64,000 bases of DNA from the NCBI RefSeq assembly GCF_003635115.1, contig NZ_RBXJ01000002.1:620001-684000 (forward strand), read 5' to 3'. The position numbers were made by a program, and so were the translations under genes. Within the stretch, counting starts at the first letter, position 1. Every line of letters starts with the position of its first letter. This document shows, in pieces, positions 35,215 to 44,144 of this stretch. The stretch comes from Microbacterium sp. AG1240 (GTDB taxonomy: Bacteria; Actinomycetota; Actinomycetes; Actinomycetales; Microbacteriaceae). Under the pieces are notes generated by a model. The model was not told the origin of the DNA and did no database searches. It saw nothing but the letters and a program-made list of their open reading frames with translations.

Positions 35215-35976
35215 GTGCCCTTCGTGAAGGAGCGCCGCGGCGCCCCGGATGGATTCTTCGAGGCCGAGGCCGCCGGGCTCGCCTGGCTGCGGGACGCGAA
35301 CGGCGGCCCGCGGGTGGTGGGTGTGCACGACGTCGCCCCCGATCGCATCTCGCTCGAGCGCGTCACGGAGACACGACCGGATGCGGCGGCCGCGAGCGCC
35401 TTCGGTCGGGCGCTCGCCGTGATGCACGACGCGGGGGCGGCGGCTTTCGGGGCGCCGCCCGACGGATGGGGCGGCCCCGTCTTCATCGGCAGCCGGCGCC
35501 AGCCCTGCGACCCGGCCGCCGCGTGGGGCGCGTTCTACGCCGAGCAGCGCGTGCGTCCTTTTCTCGGCCCGGCGGTCGAGGCGGGCAATCTTTCGACGGC
35601 CGACGTAGAGGTCGTCCACCATGCCTGCGATCTCATCGCGGCGGGCGCATTCGACGATGACGACCGGCCGGCTCGTCTGCACGGCGACCTGTGGTCGGGA
35701 AACGTCCTGTGGGCACAGGGAGCAGTGGTGCTCATCGACCCGGCCGCGCACGGCGGGCATCGCGAGACCGACCTGGCGATGCTCGCCCTCTTCGGCTGCC
35801 CCTTCCTCGATCGCGTCCTCGCCGCGTACGACGTCGAGCATGCGCTGCGCCCCGGGTGGGAGGATCGCGTACCGCTGCATCAGTTGAATCCGCTCGCGGT
35901 GCACGCCGCCGGGCACGGGTCGGCCTACGGGGCCGCTCTCGCCGACGCTGCCAGGCGCACGCTCGCGCTCGTCTAG
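35215..35976 (+). CDS. Fructosamine kinase family protein
   Basis: A 253-residue aminoglycoside-phosphotransferase-like kinase. PFVKERRGAPDGFFEAEAAGLAWLR is the family N-terminus; ARLHGDLWSGNVLW holds catalytic Asp158 and Asn163, and LIDPAAHGGHRE holds Asp175. Family members phosphorylate sugars attached to amines (Amadori products), starting their removal from proteins, though bacterial members may act on ribulosamines. GTG 35215 is three bases after the small ORF. It ends tail-to-tail with the DedA gene, sharing CTAG. Confidence 0.92.
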   Translation: MPFVKERRGAPDGFFEAEAAGLAWLRDANGGPRVVGVHDVAPDRISLERVTETRPDAAAASAFGRALAVMHDAGAAAFGAPPDGWGGPVFIGSRRQPCDPAAAWGAFYAEQRVRPFLGPAVEAGNLSTADVEVVHHACDLIAAGAFDDDDRPARLHGDLWSGNVLWAQGAVVLIDPAAHGGHRETDLAMLALFGCPFLDRVLAAYDVEHALRPGWEDRVPLHQLNPLAVHAAGHGSAYGAALADAARRTLALV

Positions 35977-36578
35977 AGCCGGCCGGTGCGCCGCCCGCGC
36001 CGGGCCAGCACCGCGTCGATCGCCAGCCCGATGCCGATCGCGACGACGACCGAGACCACGACCGCGACGATCGGCCCGCCGGGCACGATCGTGGCGACGA
36101 CGGCGCCGATGAGCGCCTGGTAGGCGGCCCATCCCAGCGCGGCGAGTCCGGCGACCGCCACGTACCGGGGCACCGGCAGGCCCGACGCGCCGGCCGTCAG
36201 GTTGACCGCGAGGCGCGCGAACGGGATGAAGCGGGCGGTGAAGAGCACGAGCGCGGTTCGACGATCCAGGCGCGTGCGCGCCCAGGTGAAGGCTGCCTGC
36301 ACGCGAGGTCGCCGCATCCATCTCCAGCGCTCGAGTCCGATCCACCGCCCCACGAGGTAGCACCCGACGTCACCGAGGAGAGCGCCCGCGGTGGCGACGA
36401 CGATGACCGCGACGAGGGGAGGGGCGCCGCTGGAGACGGCGAGCGCCCCGAAAGCGGTCACCGCGGCTTCGCCCGGGACGACTACGAGGAACGCATCGCC
36501 CAGCACGAGCACGAACATCAGCGCGAGCGCCCAGGGGCTCGAGGCCACCTGGGCCAGCACCTCGTCGATCACCCGCAT
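35973..36578 (-). CDS. DedA family membrane protein
   Basis: A 201-residue DedA/SNARE-associated protein of the polytopic family that includes lipid-flipping undecaprenyl-phosphate carriers. It shows ALMFVLVLGDAFLVVVPGEAAV, GDVGCYLVGRWIG and the membrane re-entrant FTARFIPFARLAVNLTAGASG with conserved Arg residues. The usual E/D-containing GE and R-x3-R motifs are present. Its stop overlaps the fructosamine kinase stop by three bases on opposite strands. Confidence 0.9.
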   Translation of the reverse strand: MRVIDEVLAQVASSPWALALMFVLVLGDAFLVVVPGEAAVTAFGALAVSSGAPPLVAVIVVATAGALLGDVGCYLVGRWIGLERWRWMRRPRVQAAFTWARTRLDRRTALVLFTARFIPFARLAVNLTAGASGLPVPRYVAVAGLAALGWAAYQALIGAVVATIVPGGPIVAVVVSVVVAIGIGLAIDAVLARRGRRTGRL

Positions 36579-36712
36579 TGCCTACCACGTCCGTGTGAAC
36601 GACGAACGTCCCGTCGACGGGCCGGTGACGCCCCGGGGTGGATCAGGTGAACTCTCGGCGATCGGGGCGTTCTCGGCGCGTGGGGGCGCCGCGATGCCCT
36701 CACCCTGGAGGC

Positions 36713-38671
36713 GTGAGAGTCGCGCTGCTCGCCGAATCCTTCCTCCCGCACATGAACGGGGTCACGGGTTCCGTGCTCCATGTCCTCCGCCACCTGAACG
36801 CGCAGGGTCACGAGACGCTCGTCATCGCCCCGCGGGCGGGCGAGGTCACGACCGACCTGCACGGGGCCCGCACCGAACTGCTGCGCTCGGTGCCGCTGCC
36901 GTCCTATCCCGAGGTGCGGGTCGTGTTCGCACGGGCGGCTCGGCTCACCGCGCTGCTGCGCAGCTTCCGGCCCGACGTGGTGCACCTCGCCTCGCCGTTC
37001 GTGCTCGGCTGGCAGGGGATCGCCGCGGCCGACGCGCTGCGCATCCCGACGGTGGCCGTGTACCAGACCGACGTGATCGCCTACGCGCAGAAGTACGGGG
37101 TCTCGCAGGCCACCGCCTTCGCCCGCTCCCACGTGTCGCGTCTGCACCGTCGCGCGACCCTGACGCTCGCGCCCTCCTCGGCCTCGACGGCGCAGCTCGA
37201 GGAGCTCGGCGTCGACCGCATCCGACGGTGGGGAAGAGGCGTCGACGCGGTGCGGTTCGACCCGGCCCACCGCAACGAGGCCTGGCGTCGCGCGATCGCT
37301 CCCGCGGGGGAGGCCATCATCGGCTACGTCGGGCGCCTCGCTCCCGAGAAGCAGGTCGACGACCTGCGCGCGCTCGCCGACCTGCCCGGCACCCGTCTGG
37401 TCGTCGTGGGCGACGGCCCGTCGCGGGCGGGGCTGGAGCGGATGCTGCCGGGCGCGGTGTTCACCGGACACCTCTCGGGGGCGCAGCTCGGTGAGGTGAT
37501 GGCCGGATTCGACGTGTTCGTGCACCCCGGCGAGAGCGAGACGTTCGGGCAGACCATTCAGGAGGCGCTCGCCAGCGGCGTCCCCGTCGTCGCGACCGGC
37601 GTGGGCGGACCGCTCGATCTCGTGCGCAGCAGCATCGACGGCTGGCTCTACCGACCCGGCGACCTCGACGACCTGCGCGCGCGGGTGTCCGACCTCGTCG
37701 GCGACGCCGCGAAGCGCCGCGCGTTCGCCCGTGCGGCCCGGGAGAGCGTTGCGGGCCGCACGTGGGACGCCCTGGGGGCGCAGCTCGTCGGGCACTATCG
37801 CGAGGCCATCGCACTGCGACCCATGGACGACGGCCTGCCCGCCCGAGGACGCCATCGGCCGGTGATCGCCGCCCCCGCCGTCTCTCGGCCGTGGCGGCGC
37901 TACGTCGCGCTGGGCGACTCGATCACGGAGGGGCTGTGCGATGGATCGCGCATGCCCGACGGCGAGTACCGCGGGTGGGCCGACCGGCTCGCGTCACTGC
38001 TCGCCGCATCGAGCGACGGGGTGTTCCGCTATGCGAACCTCGCCGTCCGCAGCCGCAAGATGCGAGACCTCGTCGAGGAACAGATGCCGCACGCGATGAG
38101 GATGCGCCCCGATCTCGTCTCGATCCTCATGGGGTCGAACGACCTCGTCGGGCCGAAGGTCGACATCCCCGCGCTGGTGACGCAGCTCGAGCGGGCCGTG
38201 CGCGAGGTGCGGGCGACCGGTGCCGATGTGCTCCTGGCCACGGTGTTCCTCCCGCGACGGCGTGCGGCCGTGATCTTCGCGAGACGGTTCGCGACCTTCA
38301 ACTCCGAACTCCGTCGGATCGCGGCCGAGACGGGCGCCATCCTGCTCGACCTGGAAGCGACGCCGGCGCTGGGTGAGCTGCCCCTGTGGTCGGACGACCG
38401 GGTGCACCTGCGCCCGGCGGGGCACCGCCTCGTCGCCTACCGGGCGGCCGACGTGCTGGGGGTGCCCGATGCCGAGGCCCTCAGCGACCTCGACGAGGCG
38501 TTCCACTCCGACGAGATGCCGATGCCCGGGTCGTGGCTGCGTCGCGACGCTCTGCCGTGGGTCTGGCGGCGGCTGCACGGGCGCACCGCCGGCGACGGAC
38601 GCATCGCGAAGCACCTGACCTACGTGGAGCTTCCCGGGCGGGGGCGCCGCAAGCGGGTGTCGAGCACCTGA
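36713..38671 (+). CDS. Fusion of GT4 glycosyltransferase and SGNH/GDSL hydrolase
   Basis: A 652-residue cytoplasmic-looking fusion. Residues 1 to about 375 are a GT-B glycosyltransferase like mannosyltransferases MgtA/PimB: VRVALLAESFLPHMNGV, IIGYVGRLAPEKQVDDL, and HPGESETFGQTIQEALASG with the donor-binding glutamate. Residues about 395-590 are an SGNH hydrolase: GDSITEG with Ser403, the MGSNDL block and D562-R-V-H565. No signal peptide or membrane helix is seen. It probably builds a glycolipid or glycan and carries an esterase, acyltransferase or deacylase activity. Start GTG 36713 is set by homology and CACCCT six bases upstream. A normal SD is not well spaced. Confidence 0.87.
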   Translation: MRVALLAESFLPHMNGVTGSVLHVLRHLNAQGHETLVIAPRAGEVTTDLHGARTELLRSVPLPSYPEVRVVFARAARLTALLRSFRPDVVHLASPFVLGWQGIAAADALRIPTVAVYQTDVIAYAQKYGVSQATAFARSHVSRLHRRATLTLAPSSASTAQLEELGVDRIRRWGRGVDAVRFDPAHRNEAWRRAIAPAGEAIIGYVGRLAPEKQVDDLRALADLPGTRLVVVGDGPSRAGLERMLPGAVFTGHLSGAQLGEVMAGFDVFVHPGESETFGQTIQEALASGVPVVATGVGGPLDLVRSSIDGWLYRPGDLDDLRARVSDLVGDAAKRRAFARAARESVAGRTWDALGAQLVGHYREAIALRPMDDGLPARGRHRPVIAAPAVSRPWRRYVALGDSITEGLCDGSRMPDGEYRGWADRLASLLAASSDGVFRYANLAVRSRKMRDLVEEQMPHAMRMRPDLVSILMGSNDLVGPKVDIPALVTQLERAVREVRATGADVLLATVFLPRRRAAVIFARRFATFNSELRRIAAETGAILLDLEATPALGELPLWSDDRVHLRPAGHRLVAYRAADVLGVPDAEALSDLDEAFHSDEMPMPGSWLRRDALPWVWRRLHGRTAGDGRIAKHLTYVELPGRGRRKRVSST

Positions 38672-38681
38672 CGGGCGCGTG

Positions 38682-38813
38682 TCACGCGCCGACGGGCGGG
38701 AGCTCTTCCTCGGGCAGGTCGCCCTGCAGCGGTTCTGCGTCGTTGTCGTCGGAGACCTCGGGGAGGGTCGCCGCTTCGTCGTCGATCTCCTCGAAGGTGG
38801 GCTCGAAGACCAC
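38682..38813 (-). CDS. 43-residue acidic small protein
   Basis: GTG 38813 to TGA 38682 encodes a 43-residue peptide, about 40% Asp plus Glu ([23 protein letters not shown]). It begins 8 bases after the DUF5302 stop, so it may be translated with it. The frame stays open upstream without a clear start, so the true beginning is uncertain. No known family. Confidence 0.45.
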   Translation of the reverse strand: MVFEPTFEEIDDEAATLPEVSDDNDAEPLQGDLPEEELPPVGA

Positions 38814-38821
38814 GGTCGGAC

Positions 38822-39010
38822 TCAGCCGCTCTTGCGGCGGCTGAAGTCGCGGTTGCCGCTGGCCGGCCCCTTGGTGGAATGCACCGCGGAGTCTCCGTCG
38901 AGGTGGGCCTCGCCCGAACGCTGGTGGGCGTTCTTCTTCTCGAGAGCCTCGCGGAACTTGCGCTTCATGTCATCGGATGCTGCGCCTGCGGGCTTTTCCT
39001 CGGTACTCAT
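38822..39010 (-). CDS. DUF5302 family small protein
   Basis: A 62-residue basic/acidic protein, [14 protein letters not shown] then [15 protein letters not shown], ending RDFSRRKSG. The [13 protein letters not shown] helix and the RxFxRRKSG end are the DUF5302 pattern found widely in actinobacteria. The function is unknown. The ATG has a TAGGGT -10 six bases upstream, predicting a leaderless mRNA. Confidence 0.85.
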   Translation of the reverse strand: MSTEEKPAGAASDDMKRKFREALEKKNAHQRSGEAHLDGDSAVHSTKGPASGNRDFSRRKSG

Positions 39011-39016
39011 GCCCCC

Positions 39017-39022
39017 ACCCTA
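39017..39022 (-). promoter_or_regulatory. Leaderless -10 (TAGGGT) for the DUF5302 gene
   Basis: TAGGGT on the minus strand ends six bases before ATG 39010, within a 27-base gap. Confidence 0.5.
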
Positions 39023-39037
39023 GGTCGGCCGGGCCGC

Positions 39038-40177
39038 TCAGTACCACCCGGTGCGCTCGGAGTGATCCCACGCCCCGCACGGCGACCCGTAGCGGGAGCC
39101 GATGTAGGACAGTCCCCAGGAGATCTGCGTCGCCGCATCCGTGCGCCAGTCGGGGCCGGCGCTGGCGAGCTTCTCGGCGGGATACGCCTGGGGGATCCCG
39201 TAGGCGCCGCTGGACGGGTTCCGGGCCTGCACGCGCCACCCCGACTCGCGGTTCCACAGGCGCACGAGGCAGGAGAACTGGTCGTCGCCCCAGCCGCGGG
39301 CGGCCGACATCTGGCGGGCGATCGCCTGGGCCTCGGCGGGCGTGGCGATCGGCGCGCCCGCGGGGGGCGCCACGGGTGGCGGCGCGGGCGTCACGGGAGC
39401 CGGGGGAGCCGCGGGGGCCGGGGGAGACGTGACGGGTGTCTCCGGCGCGCGGGAGGGCGACGTGGGCGCCCCGGCCGCCGGCTGCGCCGCCTGTTGTGCG
39501 ATGATGCGCTCCTCGCGCTGCGTCTTGGCGCGGACGACCGTCGTGCGCTGCGCCGCGGCGAGCTGCGTATACAGGGCATCGAGCTCGCTCCGCGCCGACG
39601 CGATCGCGGCGGTCTCGGCCTCGACCAGGCCCCGGGCGCGGGCCGCGGCCGCCTCCGCGTCGGTGGCGAGCCGGTCTCGTTCGGCGCGCACCACGTCGGC
39701 CTGCGAGCGCTGGGCGGCGGCCGCATTCGCCGACTCCCGGGCCGATCGCGCGAGCTGCGCCGAGAGCCGACCCGTCCTCTCCGCCGTGCTGAGTCCCGCG
39801 AGCAGGGTCTCCGGGTCGGCGGCGGTGAGGACCCGGGCGAGGAGGGGGCTGTCGGTCGTCGCGCGCGAGATGGCCACGGCCGCGGCGACCACGCGAGCGG
39901 TGTGCGCGGTCGCCTCCACCTGGGTCGCGGCGACCTGGGCGTCGAGGGCGGCGACGCGGGCGGCCGCCGTCTCGGCGGCCCCACGTGCATCCTGCGCGGC
40001 CGCTTCTGCGACGAGGGCGTTGTCCGATGCGGACGCTGCGGCCTCTTCCACGGCCGTGAGTTCGGCCTCGATCTCGGCGATGGTCACGCCGCTGGCGGGA
40101 CTCGGAGCCGTCAGCAGCATCCCGATCACCAGCGCGACGACGAGCGCGCTGTGACTGGTGTGACGAACGGGACGCAT
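39038..40177 (-). CDS. Secreted coiled-coil protein with lytic-transglycosylase-like C-terminus
   Basis: A 379-residue exported protein. Residues 1-29 are a signal peptide ([22 protein letters not shown]). An Ala/Glu-rich coiled coil follows to about 215, like the N-terminal part of NlpC/P60-type proteins. Then comes a Pro-rich linker (about 225-275), and the last 100 residues contain [28 protein letters not shown], the transglycosylase-type block with the likely catalytic Glu. It probably acts in peptidoglycan remodelling. ATG 40177 has TACCTT six bases upstream. Confidence 0.87.
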   Translation of the reverse strand: MRPVRHTSHSALVVALVIGMLLTAPSPASGVTIAEIEAELTAVEEAAASASDNALVAEAAAQDARGAAETAAARVAALDAQVAATQVEATAHTARVVAAAVAISRATTDSPLLARVLTAADPETLLAGLSTAERTGRLSAQLARSARESANAAAAQRSQADVVRAERDRLATDAEAAAARARGLVEAETAAIASARSELDALYTQLAAAQRTTVVRAKTQREERIIAQQAAQPAAGAPTSPSRAPETPVTSPPAPAAPPAPVTPAPPPVAPPAGAPIATPAEAQAIARQMSAARGWGDDQFSCLVRLWNRESGWRVQARNPSSGAYGIPQAYPAEKLASAGPDWRTDAATQISWGLSYIGSRYGSPCGAWDHSERTGWY

Positions 40178-40183
40178 GGGGCA

Positions 40184-40189
40184 AAGGTA
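40184..40189 (-). promoter_or_regulatory. Leaderless -10 (TACCTT) for the transglycosylase-like gene
   Basis: TACCTT on the minus strand ends six bases before ATG 40177. Confidence 0.45.
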
Positions 40190-40269
40190 AACGGTCGCGC
40201 CCTCTCGGCGCCATCCCGAATCCTGGGGCGCGCCCCGCGACGGAGCGGCGGTGGTGAGCGGTGCGCTGG

Positions 40270-40275
40270 TAGGCT
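40270..40275 (+). promoter_or_regulatory. pnp promoter -10 (TAGGCT)
   Basis: TAGGCT, about 242 bases before the pnp start; the resulting leader is long and structured. Confidence 0.5.
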
Positions 40276-40319
40276 GGGTCGGGTTGCTTCGGCAATCCGC
40301 TCAATTACATATGAGCTCA

Positions 40320-40500
40320 TGGAGCAGGCCGGCAGGACGCTGGTCCCCTGTGGTGGACTCCCCGTCGCGATAGCCGGGTGGTCGTCTACTGGTGGCCAGT
40401 CGCCGGGAATCTCTTGCGGATGTTGTCCGCATGCCCTTTTCTGCCTGTTCCTGCTCCTTCGATTGCCTCGCGTCGCCATTCGGGCGCGCGAGTCTAAACA
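40320..40500 (+). ncRNA. Actino-pnp-type structured leader RNA
   Basis: The 5' leader of pnp contains several stems: GTCC (40343-40346) with GGAC (40355-40358), a GGC...GCC element near 40393, and GCGGA-TGTTG-TCCGC (40416-40430). A conserved Actino-pnp motif is known in pnp leaders of Actinomycetales, thought to control pnp expression. The assignment rests on position and stems rather than on matching a consensus. Limits are approximate. No other gene lies between 40178 and 40516. Confidence 0.55.
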
Positions 40501-40516
40501 AAGAAGGAGAGACCTC

Positions 40517-42814
40517 TTGGAAGGTCCTGAAATCACCGCCGCTGAAGCCGTTCTCGACAACGGCCGTTTCGGCACCCGCACCGTTCGCTTCGAAACCGGT
40601 CGCCTCGCGCAGCAGGCGCAGGGCGCGGTCGCCGCGTACCTCGACGAGGAGACGATGCTCCTCTCGGCCACCAGCGCCGGCAAGCACCCGCGCGAAGGCT
40701 TCGACTTCTTCCCGCTGACCGTCGACGTCGAAGAGCGCTCGTACGCCGCGGGCAAGATCCCCGGCTCGTTCTTCCGTCGCGAGGGTCGCCCCTCGACCGA
40801 AGCGATCCTCGTCTGCCGTCTGATCGACCGGCCGCTGCGCCCGTCGTTCGTCTCCGGCCTCCGCAACGAGGTGCAGATCGTCGTCACCGTGCTGTCGATC
40901 GCACCGGGCGAGTTCTACGACGCGCTCGCGATCAACGCCGCATCCCTCTCGACCCAGATCTCGGGTCTGCCGTTCTCGGGTCCGATCGCCGGTGTGCGCC
41001 TCGCGCTCATCCCCGGTGCCGGTGAGACCGCCGACCAGTGGATCGCCTTCCCGACCGTGTCGCAGCTCGAGGAGGCCGTGTTCGACCTCATCGTGGCCGG
41101 CCGTGTCATCACCGACGCCAACGGCAACGAAGACGTCGCGATCATGATGGTCGAAGCCGAAGCCACCGAGGGCAGCTGGAACCTCATCAAGGGCGGGGCC
41201 GTCAAGCCCAACGAGCAGGTCGTCGCCGAGGGCCTCGAGGCCGCGAAGCCGTTCCTGAAGCAGCTCGTGGATGCCCAGAACGCCGTGGCGAACACCGCGG
41301 CCAAGGAGATCCAGTCGTTCCCCGTCTTCCCGGCCTACAGCCAGGAGACCTACGACTTCGTCGCCGGCCGCGCCTACGACAAGCTCGTCCCGATCTACCA
41401 GATCGCCGACAAGCAGGAGCGTCAGAACGCCGATGACGAGCTCAAGTCGGCCGTCAAGGCAGAGCTGCTCGCCGCCGTCGAGGCGGGCGAGCTGCCCGCC
41501 GTCGCGACGCTGGAGTTCTCGGCCGCGTACAAGTCGGTCACCAAGATCATCGTGCGCGGACGCATCCTGTCCGAGGGCGTCCGCATGGACGGCCGCGGCC
41601 TCGCCGACATCCGCCCGCTCGACGCCGAGGTGCAGGTCATCCCGCGCGTGCACGGTTCGGCCATCTTCCAGCGCGGCGAGACCCAGATCCTGGGTGTCAC
41701 CACGCTGAACATGCTGAAGATGGAGCAGCAGATCGACTCGCTGTCGCCGATCACGCGCAAGCGCTACATGCACCACTACAACTTCCCGCCGTACTCGACC
41801 GGTGAGACCGGCCGTGTGGGAAGCCCCAAGCGTCGCGAGATCGGGCACGGCTTCCTCGCCGAGCGCGCGCTCGTTCCGGTTCTGCCGGCGCGCGACGAGT
41901 TCCCCTACGCCATCCGCCAGGTGTCCGAGGCTCTCGGCTCCAACGGTTCGACGTCGATGGGCTCGGTCTGCGCCTCCACCCTGTCGCTCCTGAACGCCGG
42001 TGTGCCGCTGCGCGCGCCGGTCGCGGGCATCGCGATGGGTCTCGTCACCGACGAGGTCGACGGTCAGACCCGCTACGCCGCGCTGACCGACATCCTCGGT
42101 GCCGAAGACGCACTCGGCGACATGGACTTCAAGGTCGCCGGTACGAGCGAGTTCATCACCGCGATCCAGCTCGACACGAAGCTCGACGGCATCCCGTCGT
42201 CGGTGCTCGCCGCCGCGCTGACCCAGGCCAAGGAAGCCCGCCTGACGATCCTCGGTGTGCTGAACGCCGCGATCGACGCCCCCGACGAGATGGCGCCCAC
42301 CGCGCCCCGCGTCATCAGCGTGCAGATCCCGGTCGACAAGATCGGTGAGCTCATCGGCCCCAAGGGCAAGACGATCAACGCCATCCAGGACGAGACCGGC
42401 GCCGACATCTCCATCGAGGAGGACGGCACGGTCTACATCGGCGCCGTCGACGGTCCCTCGGCCGAGGCCGCCCGCGCCCAGGTCAACGCGATCGCGAACC
42501 CGACCAACCCCGAGGTCGGCGAGCAGTTCCTCGGAACCGTCGTCAAGATCGCCACGTTCGGTGCGTTCGTCTCGCTGCTCCCGGGCAAGGACGGCCTGCT
42601 CCACGTCAGCGAGGTGCGCAAGCTCGCCGGTGGCAAGCGCGTCGAGAACGTCGACGACGTGCTCTCGGTCGGCCAGAAGCTCCTCGTGCGCATCACGAAG
42701 ATCGACGACCGCGGCAAGCTGTCGCTCGAGCCCGTCACCGACGACCAGGAGGCCGCCGACCAGGAAGGCTCCGCAGCCGCGAGCGAGGGCCCCGAGGCTC
42801 CCGCCGAGGGTTGA
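40517..42814 (+). CDS. pnp: Polyribonucleotide nucleotidyltransferase (PNPase)
   Basis: A 765-residue 3'-5' phosphorolytic exoribonuclease. Two RNase PH-like domains are present, the first ending before [16 protein letters not shown] text and the second starting near [20 protein letters not shown]. These are followed by a KH domain ([20 protein letters not shown]) and an S1 domain ([13 protein letters not shown]). TTG 40517 follows AAGGAGAG with six-base spacing and begins [12 protein letters not shown] as in relatives. PNPase degrades and tails RNA. Its own leader is probably regulated (see the leader RNA). rpsO is separated from it here by 9.6 kb. Confidence 0.96.
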   Translation: MEGPEITAAEAVLDNGRFGTRTVRFETGRLAQQAQGAVAAYLDEETMLLSATSAGKHPREGFDFFPLTVDVEERSYAAGKIPGSFFRREGRPSTEAILVCRLIDRPLRPSFVSGLRNEVQIVVTVLSIAPGEFYDALAINAASLSTQISGLPFSGPIAGVRLALIPGAGETADQWIAFPTVSQLEEAVFDLIVAGRVITDANGNEDVAIMMVEAEATEGSWNLIKGGAVKPNEQVVAEGLEAAKPFLKQLVDAQNAVANTAAKEIQSFPVFPAYSQETYDFVAGRAYDKLVPIYQIADKQERQNADDELKSAVKAELLAAVEAGELPAVATLEFSAAYKSVTKIIVRGRILSEGVRMDGRGLADIRPLDAEVQVIPRVHGSAIFQRGETQILGVTTLNMLKMEQQIDSLSPITRKRYMHHYNFPPYSTGETGRVGSPKRREIGHGFLAERALVPVLPARDEFPYAIRQVSEALGSNGSTSMGSVCASTLSLLNAGVPLRAPVAGIAMGLVTDEVDGQTRYAALTDILGAEDALGDMDFKVAGTSEFITAIQLDTKLDGIPSSVLAAALTQAKEARLTILGVLNAAIDAPDEMAPTAPRVISVQIPVDKIGELIGPKGKTINAIQDETGADISIEEDGTVYIGAVDGPSAEAARAQVNAIANPTNPEVGEQFLGTVVKIATFGAFVSLLPGKDGLLHVSEVRKLAGGKRVENVDDVLSVGQKLLVRITKIDDRGKLSLEPVTDDQEAADQEGSAAASEGPEAPAEG

Positions 42815-42847
42815 TCCTCCGTCCGGTCCCGGTGACCGGACGACCGT

Positions 42848-42881
42848 GAATGCCCGTTCCGCTTCGGCGGGGCGGGCATTC
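42848..42881 (+). terminator. pnp terminator
   Basis: GAATGCCCG (42848-42856) pairs perfectly with CGGGCATTC (42873-42881). Loop of 16 bases, itself able to pair. Confidence 0.75.
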
Positions 42882-42952
42882 GCCGTCTGAAACCGTTACC
42901 GAATGTTTATCGAGCGGGCGGGGTGGGCGGAGGCCGGGTGCGCTGTCTGCTC

Positions 42953-42958
42953 TAGCCT
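42953..42958 (+). promoter_or_regulatory. Putative -10 (TAGCCT) for the aldo/keto reductase gene
   Basis: TAGCCT gives a leader of about 75 bases; AGGGAG at 43027-43032 is the ribosome site. Confidence 0.4.
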
Positions 42959-43039
42959 CGAAGTACGCGGGAATCCGGGACGTGTCGCGAAGTCGAGAAC
43001 TCCCTCCCGCAGCGGAACCGATCAGCAGGGAGTCGCGTG

Positions 43040-44065
43040 ATGTCGGGGTTGAGCGTCGGAGGTACGACGCCCTTCGGCCCGCCCGCAGTCGGGTTCCCCC
43101 ATCCGTCCGCTCCCATCCCGGTGCAGGGCGCCGGCGTGGGAAGCGTCGTGCGCGCAGCCCTGGGCGACTCGGGCTTCGACGTGTTCCCCCTCTTCCTCGG
43201 GGCTGCCGAGTTCGGCTGGAACGTCGACATCGCCTCCAGTCACGCCATCCTCGACACCTACGCCGAGCTGGGCGGCAACGCGATCCACACCGCCGACAGC
43301 TACTCGGCAGGACGCAGCGAGTACATCGTGGGGCAGTGGCTGCACTCGCGCGGAATGCGCGATGACACGGTCGTGGCCGTTCGCGTCGGGGGCCACCCCG
43401 ACAACCCCGGGCTGGGTTCGGTGTCGCTCGTACGTGCGGTCGAAGCATCCCTCGCGCGCCTGATGACCGACCGGATCGACGTCCTGTACCTCGACGCGAC
43501 GAGCGACCGGGGTGCGGTGCTCGAAGACACCCTCGCCACCGCCGAGTGGCTGGTCGAATCGGGCAAGGTGCGAGCGGTGGGCGCCTACGGGTACACCGCC
43601 GCCCAGCTGGTGGAGGCCCGCATCCTCTCGTCGGCCGGATACCCGCGCATCACCGTCCTCGACGCGCCGTACAACCTGCTGCGTCGTGAGGAGTTCACCG
43701 GCGACCTGCGCCTGGTGGCGGGGGCGCAGGCGATGGCCTTCACGCCGTCGCACGCCCTCGAGCACGGATTCCTCGCCGGTGGGCACCGTACACGCCCGAG
43801 CGTCGTACGATCCGTGCGTGGTGCGCAGCTCACCGCGAACCTGAACCGCCGCGGAAGCCGGGCATTGCGCGCCCTCGACGCCGTCGGCGCCGAGCTGGGC
43901 CTCCCCGACGCCGCGGTCGCCGTCGCGTGGCTGCTCGCGCAGAAGGTCGTCACCGCGCCCATCGTGAACGCGGTGGCGCCCGAGAACGTGGTCGAGCTCA
44001 TCCAGGGAGTCGGCGCGCGCCTGAGTCGTTCGCACCTCGCCGATATCGCGCGCGCCGTCGAGTAA
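43040..44065 (+). CDS. Aldo/keto reductase homologue with substituted catalytic residues
   Basis: A 341-residue protein with AKR (beta/alpha)8 features: a low-complexity N-terminus of about 40 residues, LGGNAIHTADSYSAGRSEYIVG, then VVAVRVGGHPDNPGLG, RIDVLYLDATSD, and the C-terminal VAWLLAQKVVTAPIVNA cofactor region. The standard tetrad Asp-Tyr-Lys-His is changed: His83, Tyr88 (kept), Arg115, Asp152. With three of the four altered it may not reduce carbonyls, or may use another chemistry. ATG 43040 is preferred over GTG 43037 by spacing from AGGGAG. It stands alone. Confidence 0.85.
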   Translation: MSGLSVGGTTPFGPPAVGFPHPSAPIPVQGAGVGSVVRAALGDSGFDVFPLFLGAAEFGWNVDIASSHAILDTYAELGGNAIHTADSYSAGRSEYIVGQWLHSRGMRDDTVVAVRVGGHPDNPGLGSVSLVRAVEASLARLMTDRIDVLYLDATSDRGAVLEDTLATAEWLVESGKVRAVGAYGYTAAQLVEARILSSAGYPRITVLDAPYNLLRREEFTGDLRLVAGAQAMAFTPSHALEHGFLAGGHRTRPSVVRSVRGAQLTANLNRRGSRALRALDAVGAELGLPDAAVAVAWLLAQKVVTAPIVNAVAPENVVELIQGVGARLSRSHLADIARAVE

Positions 44066-44091
44066 CCCGAGCGCTGCCGCGACCCGTGTCG

Positions 44092-44097
44092 TAGGCT
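44092..44097 (+). promoter_or_regulatory. -10 (TAGGCT) for the uORF-phosphatase transcript
   Basis: TAGGCT ends seven bases before GTG 44105, the first codon of the 12-codon ORF. Confidence 0.5.
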
Positions 44098-44104
44098 GAA
44101 ATGC

Positions 44105-44143
44105 GTGGCACGGAGTACGCCGCCCGACGACGAATCGAGTTGA
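44105..44143 (+). CDS. 12-codon leaderless upstream ORF before the histidine phosphatase
   Basis: GTG 44105 to TGA 44143 encodes (M)ARSTPPDDESS. The predicted mRNA start coincides with the GTG. The phosphatase GTG (44145) follows one base after this stop, so ribosomes may reinitiate. The arrangement mirrors the MFS upstream ORF, also 12 codons. Confidence 0.4.
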   Translation: MARSTPPDDESS

Positions 44144-44144
44144 C

